From assembly GCA_019243595.1 (NCBI GenBank), contig JAFAUA010000238.1, positions 1 through 8,635 of the forward strand: a DNA stretch of 8,635 nucleotides, read 5' to 3'. Both the position numbers and the translations under genes were made by a program. The notes below the pieces were generated by a model. The model made no database searches. It was not told where the DNA came from and saw only the letters and a list, made by a program, of their open reading frames with translations. This DNA is from Acidimicrobiia bacterium (GTDB lineage Bacteria; Actinomycetota; Acidimicrobiia; Acidimicrobiales; AC-14). The number at the start of each line of letters is the position of its first letter. Positions within the stretch are counted from its first letter, which is position 1. Below, piece after piece: positions 1 to 6,134 of this stretch.

Positions 1-596
1 GTCATGCCCAGCGACGAGCACATGATGCAGGCCAACGGGATCATGATCAGCAGCTGCAGCCAGTGCACCGACAGGTGCACGTGGATGTCCTTGGAGTGCA
101 CCACCCAGGCGATCGGGAACACGATCAGCGCCGCCAGCAGGCCCTGCAGGGCGCCAGCGGTGATCTTTTCGATGGCGACGAAGGACACCGGCAGCGGCGC
201 CATCACCCGGTCCTCGATCTCGCGCGTGTAGCCGAACTCCTGCACCATCGGCAGCGCCACGGACTGGATGCCCTGGAACATGATCGACAGGCCGACGACG
301 CCGGCGATCAGCACGGTGGCGAACGCCGACTCTCCGGCCGCTCCCCGGCCGCTCCCGATGCCCTGGCCGATGGTCGGGAACACGTACAAGAACACGAACA
401 CCAGCAGGAACGGCTGCAGGATCGTGCGGGGCAGGAACTCCTTGAGGTTCTTCTTCAGCACCGTGAGATCTCGCAGCAGCAGCCCACCGAAGGCGCTACG
501 GCTGGCCTGGACGGTGGAGCGGCCGAGCTCGGCTCCTCTGTAGCCAGGAACCTTCGCCGTTGTCGTTGCGGTGGCCAGTTGAGATGTTGTCGCCAT
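1..596 (-). CDS. ABC-2 type exporter permease (3' end beyond window)
   Basis: This is a membrane subunit of an ABC-2 exporter, partner of the ATPase encoded immediately upstream. Its ATG (596-594) overlaps the ATPase stop by one base (TGATG), so the two are probably translationally coupled. About 198 codons are visible; the rest lies beyond position 1. A soluble Ala/Thr-rich N-terminus is followed by hydrophobic segments at about residues 60-76, 95-115, 145-165 and 180-197. Between the second and third lies the charged stretch FGYTREIEDRVMAPLPVS (121-138), which resembles the cytoplasmic coupling region of ABC-2 permeases (compare LIERFRSLPMARS in the other permease of this window). The family exports drugs, lipids or polysaccharides; the substrate cannot be read from sequence. 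The family call is firm, the substrate unknown. Confidence 0.88.
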   Translation of the reverse strand, partial: MATTSQLATATTTAKVPGYRGAELGRSTVQASRSAFGGLLLRDLTVLKKNLKEFLPRTILQPFLLVFVFLYVFPTIGQGIGSGRGAAGESAFATVLIAGVVGLSIMFQGIQSVALPMVQEFGYTREIEDRVMAPLPVSFVAIEKITAGALQGLLAALIVFPIAWVVHSKDIHVHLSVHWLQLLIMIPLACIMCSSLGM

Positions 597-1588
597 CAGT
601 CGCGGAGCTCCTTGCCAGTGAGGCTGATGAAGACGGTCTCGAGCGTGGGCTCGTTGATCGTCAGGTCGATGAGGCGGGACCCGCTCTTGCTGACGGTGTC
701 GAGCACGATCGGCAGCGCCTCGGTCGCGCCCTTCACGTGAACACGGAGTTCACCGTCGAGGTGCACGACACCGGTGACGATCTTGCGACGGCCGAGCGCC
801 TTCTCCAGCTTGTCGAGGTCGCCGCTCGCCCGCACCGAGACAATCGTGTCGGCGTCGACGCCTTCCTTCAGACCCTCGGGCGTGTCGAGGGCGAGGATGT
901 GACCGTGGTCCATGATCGCCACCCGGTCACAGAGCTGGTCGGCCTCCTCCATGTAGTGCGTGGTGAGCAGGATCGTCTGTCCGCCTGAGTGCAGTCGCTG
1001 GAGGATCTCCCACAGCGCGAGCCGGCTCTGAGGATCGAGACCGGCGGTGGGCTCGTCGAGGAAGACGATCTCGGGCCGGTGCAGGATTGCCCTCGCCACC
1101 ATGAGGCGTTGCGCCATCCCGCCCGACAGCGACATCACCGGCGCCGTGCCCCACCGCGCCAGGTGGAACTCCTCGAGCAGCTCGTGGGCGGCCTGACGGG
1201 AGTCGGCGGCGGACATGCCGAAGAAGCGGCCGTGGAAGTACAGGTTCTCCCACACGGTGAGCGCACGGTCGAGCGTGTTCTGCTGGGGCACCACGCCGAT
1301 CGCCTGCTTGGCCAGCGCCGGGTGGCGGACGACGTCGATGTCGCCGACGACAGCGCCGCCCGACGTGGGAACCACCATCGTCGTCAGCATGCCGCCGGTC
1401 GTCGTCTTGCCTGCACCGTTGGGCCCGAGCAGGCCGAAGATCTCGCCGCGCCGGACCTCGAGATTCAGGTTGTCGACGGCTGGCCGGTCCATGCCGGGAT
1501 AGACCTTGGTGAGGTCCGTGGTGCGAATGACGACGTCGTCGCCGTCGCGACGATCGTCAACGTCGGGAGCGAGGGTTGCCTGGGCCAC
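596..1588 (-). CDS. ABC exporter ATP-binding protein, DrrA/CcmA-like
   Basis: This 330-residue nucleotide-binding subunit would power the permease encoded just downstream (one-base overlap). Visible motifs are Walker A GPNGAGKT (55-62), Q-loop Gln near 102-103, signature LSGGMAQ (154-160), Walker B IVFLDEP (174-180) with catalytic Glu179, D-loop AGLD (182-185) and switch His211 in TTHYMEEAD. All ATPase residues are therefore present. The roughly 90 residues after the ATPase core end in NEPTLETVFISLTGKELRD, the kind of tail seen in DrrA-type proteins. The start is GTG at 1588; no clear Shine-Dalgarno precedes it and I see no better start downstream. It lies 28 bases after the DUF192 gene in the same direction, so it is probably in the same operon. 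It is more likely an antibiotic or lipid exporter subunit than an importer, because no binding protein is nearby. Confidence 0.93.
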   Translation of the reverse strand: MAQATLAPDVDDRRDGDDVVIRTTDLTKVYPGMDRPAVDNLNLEVRRGEIFGLLGPNGAGKTTTGGMLTTMVVPTSGGAVVGDIDVVRHPALAKQAIGVVPQQNTLDRALTVWENLYFHGRFFGMSAADSRQAAHELLEEFHLARWGTAPVMSLSGGMAQRLMVARAILHRPEIVFLDEPTAGLDPQSRLALWEILQRLHSGGQTILLTTHYMEEADQLCDRVAIMDHGHILALDTPEGLKEGVDADTIVSVRASGDLDKLEKALGRRKIVTGVVHLDGELRVHVKGATEALPIVLDTVSKSGSRLIDLTINEPTLETVFISLTGKELRD

Positions 1589-1616
1589 CGGCTCAGGTTA
1601 TGGGGAGCGCCCGCGG

Positions 1617-2120
1617 TTAGAACTGCGCGGGCTTCGTCCCCGGGCGTCCGGCGGTGAGTGTTCCGGGACAGACCGGGCCGAGGGTCGCCGTGTGGGCCGA
1701 GGCGGCGAGCGGTGCCCACTCCCGGGGATTCAGCTCGATCGCCGTGGTGATTGGACCGGGCGACGGATACAGCGTGGTCGTGTCGGCCGCCATCACGTTG
1801 GAGCCCCGGATCCGACCGTCGCCTGAGACCCAGAGAATTGCCAGTGGGAAGTGGGTGTTCTTCATCCAGAACTGATGGGCGTACGAGTTCTGGAAGAGGA
1901 ACGCCATCCCCTCGTTCGGCGGCAGGACGTCACGGTCAGACAACCCCTCGTTCTGCTGGGCGAGCGTCGCGGCCAACGTGAGACACAGCGGCGTCGGCTG
2001 GTCGTTGATCAGGAGCTGACGGCGTTGGGACCCGAGCGACTCCACGCTCTTCCCGCTCTGGCCGCACGCTCCGAAGAGGACGGCGCACGCAACGAGCACG
2101 ATCGCGAGTCGCCGCCCCAC
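1617..2120 (-). CDS. DUF192 family lipoprotein
   Basis: This 167-residue protein carries a DUF192 (COG1430) domain, a small family of unknown biochemical function often found secreted or membrane-anchored. The N-terminus has Arg3-Arg4, a hydrophobic stretch, then LFGAC with Cys19, a slightly relaxed lipobox that suggests export and lipid attachment outside the membrane. The domain runs from about residue 35 to 145. Recognisable pieces are NEGLSDRDVLPPNEGMAFLF (57-76), FWMKNTHFPLAILWVSGDGRI (split as FWMKNTH at 84-90 and FPLAILWVSGDGRI at 91-104) and AIELNPREW (127-135). The last matches the family's usual vLElnaG strand. The start is GTG at 2120, overlapping the upstream stop by one base (TAGTG), which suggests coupled translation. 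The last 20 residues are Pro/Gly/Thr-rich and probably disordered. The family call is good; its role beside an exporter is not known. Confidence 0.87.
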   Translation of the reverse strand: MGRRLAIVLVACAVLFGACGQSGKSVESLGSQRRQLLINDQPTPLCLTLAATLAQQNEGLSDRDVLPPNEGMAFLFQNSYAHQFWMKNTHFPLAILWVSGDGRIRGSNVMAADTTTLYPSPGPITTAIELNPREWAPLAASAHTATLGPVCPGTLTAGRPGTKPAQF

Positions 2121-2683
2121 TACGACCTCTCAGGAAGCCCCGGTACTCCCTCCTCGCGCTGCACGCCAAGCGTGTTCAGCGTGAAGGCGACCATGTGATA
2201 GTGGCCGACAAGCATCGGTACCTCGATCAACTGCCGTTGGTCGTATCGCTCGCTGAGCGCGGCCCATGTGGCCTCGCTGATACATGCGTCGTCGTGGAGC
2301 TCGTCGGCCGCTCGCAGCAGCGTCTGCTCGAACGGGTCCCATCCGTCGGCGGCTGCGCCTTCCACGACCCGGTCGATCTCCTCGTCGGTCACGCCGACAG
2401 ACCGAGCAATCAGCACGTGCTGACCCCACTCGTACGCCGAACGGCTCAGCCAGCCGGTGCGGAGGATGAGCAACTCACGATCCCGAGGCGGCAGCTTGCC
2501 GCTGAGGAGCTTGCCGCCGAACGGAAGCCACTTCCTGAACAGACCGGGGTGGCGTACGAGGGTGTCGAAGATGTTGGACGCCGGCCCGGTCACACCGAGA
2601 TCCCCCAGCAACTCGCGCGTCTGGTCGTCCCGATCCTCAGGAGCGATCGGTGTGATTCGCGGGGTCTCTGGCCTCGGTCCCAT
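2120..2683 (-). CDS. Carboxymuconolactone decarboxylase-like (AhpD-fold) protein
   Basis: This 187-residue protein belongs to the carboxymuconolactone decarboxylase/AhpD-like superfamily, all-helical proteins that act as decarboxylases or peroxidase partners. Evidence is the core RDRELLILRTGWLSRSAYEW (67-86), followed by GQH and then ARSVGVTDEEIDRV (93-106). This matches the family pattern REL..L......YEW..H....G.t.eEI, with Glu85 and His89 in the expected places. The AhpD CxxC pair is absent: the only Cys is residue 134, outside the core. AhpD-type disulfide reductase activity is therefore unlikely. I chose ATG 2683 (MGPRPETPRITP) because this N-terminus looks like others of the family. A longer frame reaching 2842 would run antisense through the divergent small gene and has an unlikely Ser/Arg-rich composition. 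No Shine-Dalgarno is obvious. It is the first gene of the leftward operon. Confidence 0.85.
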   Translation of the reverse strand: MGPRPETPRITPIAPEDRDDQTRELLGDLGVTGPASNIFDTLVRHPGLFRKWLPFGGKLLSGKLPPRDRELLILRTGWLSRSAYEWGQHVLIARSVGVTDEEIDRVVEGAAADGWDPFEQTLLRAADELHDDACISEATWAALSERYDQRQLIEVPMLVGHYHMVAFTLNTLGVQREEGVPGLPERS

Positions 2684-2693
2684 CGACGGGGGA

Positions 2694-2703
2694 AAGCTAG
2701 CTT
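2694..2703. promoter_or_regulatory. 10-bp palindrome in the divergent gap
   Basis: AAGCTAGCTT is a perfect 10-bp palindrome almost centred in the 28-bp gap between the leftward CMD-like gene (start 2683) and the rightward small gene (start about 2712). Such a position suits an operator for a divergent pair, but a palindrome this short can occur by chance and no regulator is identified. I cannot assign -35 or -10 boxes in this gap with confidence. Confidence 0.25.
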
Positions 2704-2711
2704 CGCAAGGC

Positions 2712-2951
2712 GTGACGGACCTGACACCCGAGGAACCACACGAGGCGGGCGTGCCCGAGCGGGTTGCCGACCCTTCGCACGAGGAAGGCGCCCGCATCCT
2801 CGCCGACGAGGCACGAGAGAAGTTGAGCGCACGCGGATTCACCGACGAGCAGATCCGCGAGTGGGCCGAGACCTACATCGCTCAGGAAGGCTCGGGGGAC
2901 GTCGACGCCTTCGTTGCGTGGATCGCCACCCAGGAGCACGGAAACGGCTGA
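2712..2951 (+). CDS. Small conserved-looking acidic protein (79 aa), function unknown
   Basis: The start is most likely GTG 2712 (79 residues); a second in-frame GTG at 2751 would give 66 residues. The first 20 residues are Glu/Pro-rich and probably disordered. The rest looks folded: EEGARILADEAREKLSARG (24-42) and FTDEQIREWAETYIAQEG (43-60) read as two amphipathic helices joined by a Gly turn, followed by SGDVDAFVAWIATQE (61-75). The pattern, with a helix, RGFTDEQI, a second helix, then GD.DAF..WI, resembles short helical proteins common in high-GC actinobacteria, but I cannot name a family. No signal peptide or membrane segment is present. The upstream part of the open frame (from 2457) is antisense to the CMD-like gene and was excluded. 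The gene converges with the 54-residue gene on the other strand and shares a terminator with it. Confidence 0.72.
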   Translation: MTDLTPEEPHEAGVPERVADPSHEEGARILADEAREKLSARGFTDEQIREWAETYIAQEGSGDVDAFVAWIATQEHGNG

Positions 2952-2958
2952 CCCGGCA

Positions 2959-2979
2959 CCGCCGCTCGGCTAGCGGCGG
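2959..2979. terminator. Bidirectional hairpin terminator
   Basis: CCGCCGCT (2959-2966) pairs perfectly with AGCGGCGG (2972-2979) around a 5-base loop, CGGCT. It sits between the stop codons of two convergent small genes (2951 on plus, 2983 on minus), where a shared terminator would be expected. No T-run follows on either strand, which is common for actinobacterial terminators. The pairing is seen directly; the termination role is inferred. Confidence 0.65.
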
Positions 2980-2982
2980 CTC

Positions 2983-3147
2983 CTAGCCCCGCATCTCGTC
3001 CTCGTCGTCGCCGGGCACGACCTGGGCCTGCTCGAGGGCGTCGGCCTCCGGCGCTTCGGGGTCGGACGTAGGCACGTCGTCCCGGTCCTCGGGAACCACC
3101 TCTTGCTGCTGCTCGTGGACGTCGTCCGAGGGCGGGATGTCGGTCAT
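2983..3147 (-). CDS. Small acidic, probably disordered protein (54 aa)
   Basis: The start is ATG 3147 and the product has 54 residues, MTDIPPSDD... ending ...DDEDEMRG. About a third of residues are Asp or Glu, and Pro and Gln are frequent. There is no hydrophobic core, so it is probably intrinsically disordered. The central part DPEAPEADALEQAQVVPGDD (29-48) resembles a motif I recall in short uncharacterised actinobacterial proteins (acidic, then EADA.EQ....V..D). That similarity is from memory, not a search. The frame is open further upstream (to 3921) but is antisense to the large fusion gene, so the short form is preferred. It is divergent from the fusion gene and convergent with the 79-residue gene. 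No function can be assigned. Confidence 0.6.
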   Translation of the reverse strand: MTDIPPSDDVHEQQQEVVPEDRDDVPTSDPEAPEADALEQAQVVPGDDEDEMRG

Positions 3148-3258
3148 CCCGCGTACCGTACCCCGCCCGCGCGTCCGAGATGCCGCCCGAAATGCGGCAG
3201 AATCGTGGGTCCCCTCCCGGAGGAGAGCTCCACCGCCATCGTTAGTAACCCGCGCCCA
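3148..3258. other. Divergent intergenic region with inverted repeats and an oddly placed Shine-Dalgarno
   Basis: This 111-bp gap separates the leftward 54-residue gene from the fusion gene and should hold promoters for both. Two inverted repeats are visible. TGCCGC (3181-3186) pairs with GCGGCA (3194-3199) around 7 bases. CCTC (3213-3216) pairs with GAGG (3220-3223). The second covers GGAGGAG (3219-3225), the only strong Shine-Dalgarno in the region. That GGAGGAG is 33 bases from the ATG I favour (3259), and no ATG, GTG or TTG lies at normal spacing in frame. I see no convincing -35/-10 pair. Confidence 0.4.
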
Positions 3259-5595
3259 ATGGATGTCAGCGAACAGGCACGAGTACTCCGCAGCCGGTGG
3301 CTCATCATCGCTGCTGTCGTCGTCGTCGGCTTGGCCGCCCTCGCCGTCCTCGGCCGCGGGCCGGCTCCGAAATACCGGGGATCGGCCACGCTTGTCTTCG
3401 ACGAATCCGGCAACCCACCGCGAGATCAGTTCGTCCAGGACCTGACGGCCGCCGCCGCCCTCACCCGCACACCTCTCGTCACCACACGGGCCGTCGGGCG
3501 CCTCAACGCCGTCAACTCCGAGCAGGACCTCGCCTCCAAGATCACGGCACAGGCCAATCCAGGGGACAACACGGTCGTGATCACGACGGTGCCCTACGCA
3601 TCGAAGTCCAAGGCTCGCCAACTCGCCGACGGGTTTGCCGCCGAGCTCAGTAACGCCCTGGGCGACCAGCAGGCCTCGCTCTCGAAGCAGTCGTCCGACG
3701 CGGTCGCCGCTGACCAGACCGCTGTCGCAGACCAGCTCAAGGGGCTCGAGGCCAAGCTGGCCGCCGCCGCCAAGGCGCCGATCGACCAGCAGGAGGTGCT
3801 CCGCGCCCAGCGCGACGCCGTCCTGCGCCACCTTCAGGACACGCTGGTCGCCAACCTGGCCCTGCCGCGCGTGCAGACGCTCACTCGGGTCGGACCCGTG
3901 ACCGCGAACAAGGTCGAGCACGATCGGCTGGCGCCGACGACGGTGCCGGGTTGGATGCTCGCCGCTGGCGTGCTGGCGATCCTCGGATGCGCCGTCGCGC
4001 TGGTGGTCGAACGCATCGAAGGGCGCTTGCGCAGCCGGGCCGCCGTCGAGCGTGCCTTCGGCCTGGCGGTGCTCGCCGAGGTCCCGGCCTTCGACGGTGA
4101 CGGCATCGTCGCCGCCACCGAGCCCCTGTCCGCCGCCGCCGACGCGTTCCGTGACGTCCGTACGTCGCTGGCCCGGCTCGGGCGCCCGCGGGGCCGCAAC
4201 GGAGCGGGACGGCCGGCGTCGCTCGAGTTGTCATCCGCTCTCGTGACGTCGCCAAGCGCAGGCGACGGCAAGACGACGACCGCGGTGAACCTGGCCGCCA
4301 TCGTCGCCGAGACCGGCAAGTCGGTGCTCGTGATCGACTGCGACATGCGAGCACCCAACGCCCACGACCACTTCGGCGTCGACGCCGGTCCGGGGCTGAG
4401 CGACGTGCTGCTGGGCGCCGCCACCATGGAACAGGTCGCAGTTCCGACGTCCGTGGAAGGCGTGCGGCTGGTCGGCGCCGGGCGGGCAACGCAGAATCCA
4501 GCCGCTCTCCTCGCCCGCCAGCACGACTTCGTCTCCTCGGCACGCACGCTCGCCGACTTCGTGATCCTCGACGCGCCGCCGGTCTCGGCGCACGACACCT
4601 CCGAACTGGTGTGGATGGTCGACGCCGTCGTCATCGCGTGTCGCACCGGCGTCACGCGGGTCGCGGCGGCCGAGCATGCCCAGGAGGTCCTCGAGGTTCT
4701 CGGTTCGCCGCCTGCGGGCGTGGTGATGCTCACGCCCGTAGCGGCCGAGGAACCGGCCGACGGCGACGGCGGCGCCCGCGAGGCCCGGCCTGCCGCGGTG
4801 CCGATCACTCCCCCGACGCCCCCGGCCGCAGCGCCCCCTCCCCCTCCGGCTCCGCCTGCACCAGAGCCCGCGCGCCCCGCACCCGCCGCCCCGTCGTCAC
4901 CGTCGCCGTTGTCCTCGAGCTCGGTCGGCATCCTCACCCGCCCCGCCCCTACGCGCTCTCAAACCCCGCCGGCCGCCGAGCCCGACAGTGCCGACTGGGC
5001 GACGCGCGTCGAGACCGAGGAGGCGGGCGCTGACAGCGAGTCCATCCGGCGTCAGCTGGCACTTCCCATGCGTCGGGTTGCGTCGTGGGCGGGAACCGCG
5101 GGCCTGATGGTCGGCATGTGGTTCATCATCAGGATCTTTCTCTTCCAGTCCTTCTTCATCCCGTCGCCGTCGATGACGCCGGCTTTGAAGCCGGGAGACC
5201 GGGTCCTGGTGAGCAAGCTCAGCTACCGGCTGCACGACGTCCGCCGCGGGGACATCGTCGTGTTCAAACGTCCCCCGACGCTCTCGCGTGAGATCGCCGG
5301 GCCCGAGGTGAAGGACCTCGTCAAGCGAGTGATCGGTCTGCCGGGCGACACGGTGGAGGCCCGCGACGGACACGTCATCGTCGACGGCCGCATGCTCAAG
5401 GAGCCGTACGTCCCGACGGGGGCGATCACAAGCCCCGTGCCGCCGACGCTGATCGCGCCCAACCACTACTGGGTGATGGGCGACAACCGCAGCGTGTCCG
5501 AAGACAGCCGGTACTTCGGCTCAATCTCGGGCGATCTCATCGTCGGGCGTGTGTTCTTCCAGGTGTGGCCGATCAGCCACATCGGACTCATCTGA
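3259..5595 (+). CDS. Wzz/BY-kinase-like co-polymerase fused to type I signal peptidase
   Basis: One 778-residue open frame joins two systems. Residues 1-251 form a Wzz-type co-polymerase part: TM1 about 14-32, an outer domain with a helical, coiled-coil-prone stretch (125-200), the proline motif APTTVPGW (225-232) and TM2 about 232-251. Residues 252-495 form a cytoplasmic BY-kinase-like P-loop domain: Walker A SAGDGKTT (333-340), Walker A' VLVIDCDMR (356-364), Walker B FVILDAPP (434-441). No Tyr occurs between residues 113 and 656, so the usual autophosphorylated Tyr tail is missing. Residues about 500-580 form a Pro/Ala/Ser linker. Residues 605-778 form a complete signal peptidase I: TM3 about 612-632 after Arg605-Arg606, Ser638 in PSPSM, Lys689 in KRVIGLPGD, and box E GDNRSVSEDSRYFGSI (741-756). 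Topology is consistent, with the ATPase inside and the peptidase outside. Start: ATG 3259 gives a typical Wzz N-terminus (MDVSEQARVLRSRW); GTG 3205 is an alternative. Confidence 0.93.
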   Translation: MDVSEQARVLRSRWLIIAAVVVVGLAALAVLGRGPAPKYRGSATLVFDESGNPPRDQFVQDLTAAAALTRTPLVTTRAVGRLNAVNSEQDLASKITAQANPGDNTVVITTVPYASKSKARQLADGFAAELSNALGDQQASLSKQSSDAVAADQTAVADQLKGLEAKLAAAAKAPIDQQEVLRAQRDAVLRHLQDTLVANLALPRVQTLTRVGPVTANKVEHDRLAPTTVPGWMLAAGVLAILGCAVALVVERIEGRLRSRAAVERAFGLAVLAEVPAFDGDGIVAATEPLSAAADAFRDVRTSLARLGRPRGRNGAGRPASLELSSALVTSPSAGDGKTTTAVNLAAIVAETGKSVLVIDCDMRAPNAHDHFGVDAGPGLSDVLLGAATMEQVAVPTSVEGVRLVGAGRATQNPAALLARQHDFVSSARTLADFVILDAPPVSAHDTSELVWMVDAVVIACRTGVTRVAAAEHAQEVLEVLGSPPAGVVMLTPVAAEEPADGDGGAREARPAAVPITPPTPPAAAPPPPPAPPAPEPARPAPAAPSSPSPLSSSSVGILTRPAPTRSQTPPAAEPDSADWATRVETEEAGADSESIRRQLALPMRRVASWAGTAGLMVGMWFIIRIFLFQSFFIPSPSMTPALKPGDRVLVSKLSYRLHDVRRGDIVVFKRPPTLSREIAGPEVKDLVKRVIGLPGDTVEARDGHVIVDGRMLKEPYVPTGAITSPVPPTLIAPNHYWVMGDNRSVSEDSRYFGSISGDLIVGRVFFQVWPISHIGLI

Positions 5596-5612
5596 GCTGA
5601 GGGGCGGGAAAG

Positions 5613-6134
5613 TTGGAAGACGCATTGAACTTCGCGCTGTTGGCGGCGCGCGTGTGGGTCGGTGTCGTGATGTTCGCCCACGGCTGGCGCCATGTGAAGG
5701 CGCTGCAGTCGGGGCCTGGCATGGCCAACTGGCTCGAGAGCATCGGACTGCGCAACGGTGCACTCCAGGCGCAGTTGTTGACGTGGAGCGAGATCGCCGT
5801 CGGGCCCGTGCTCGCCCTCGGTTTCCTGACGTCGGCCGCCTACGGCGCCGTCGCCTCGCTCATGCTCGTCGCCTTCATCACCAATCACCGCGACAAGAGC
5901 TTCTTCATCACCGCCCGGCCGACCGAAGGTTGGGAGTACGTGATGACGCTGGCGGTGCTCGGCATCGTGCTCGGCACCGTGGGACCCGGCCGTTGGTCGC
6001 TCGACCGGGCCTTCGGCTTTTCCTTCCCGTTCGAGCATGACAAGGCGCTGCTGGTCGCGGCGATCGTCGGCATCGGCGGGACGGCGCTCTACCTGCTGAC
6101 CTTCTGGCGCCCGCCGGCGCCGAGCGAGGGCTAG
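5613..6134 (+). CDS. DoxX family membrane protein
   Basis: This is a 173-residue membrane protein of the DoxX family; members of this superfamily have been linked to quinone-related redox chemistry and oxidative-stress responses, but most are uncharacterised. The N-terminal VWVGVVMFAHGWRHVKAL (14-31) fits the DoxX first helix with its HG motif. Hydrophobic segments lie at about 6-24, 55-73, 76-90, 108-124 and 145-164. The charged loop NHRDKSFF (91-98) and EGWEYV (105-110) between helices are also typical. The start is TTG 5613, preceded by the G-rich AGGGGCGGG at a workable distance. It follows the fusion gene by 17 bases on the same strand, so co-transcription is likely. Its stop TAG shares a CTAG with the stop of the convergent MarR gene, leaving no room for a terminator between them. 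Confidence 0.85.
   Translation: MEDALNFALLAARVWVGVVMFAHGWRHVKALQSGPGMANWLESIGLRNGALQAQLLTWSEIAVGPVLALGFLTSAAYGAVASLMLVAFITNHRDKSFFITARPTEGWEYVMTLAVLGIVLGTVGPGRWSLDRAFGFSFPFEHDKALLVAAIVGIGGTALYLLTFWRPPAPSEG

Noticed and set aside
63..740. Plus-strand open frame at the left end
   Set aside because: It is the shadow of the minus-strand permease and ATPase, with Arg/His-rich composition and no recognisable motif.
2457..2711. Longer plus-strand start for the 79-residue gene
   Set aside because: This part is the complement of the CMD-like coding sequence and reads as Ser/Arg-rich noise; the acidic helical protein begins near 2712.
2684..2842. Longer N-terminus for the CMD-like protein (start at 2842)
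   Set aside because: The extra 53 residues are Ser/Arg/Pro-rich without family similarity, and lie antisense to the start of the small plus-strand gene. ATG 2683 gives a typical family N-terminus.
3834..4937. 367-codon minus-strand open frame
   Set aside because: It is antisense to the P-loop domain of the fusion, with Ala/Ser/Arg/Thr-rich composition and no motif. Long opposite-strand frames are usual in such GC-rich DNA.
5068..5595. Internal ATG (5068) making a stand-alone signal peptidase
   Set aside because: No Shine-Dalgarno or promoter precedes it and the linker is continuous with the upstream domain, so the fusion is the simpler reading. A minor internal product cannot be excluded.
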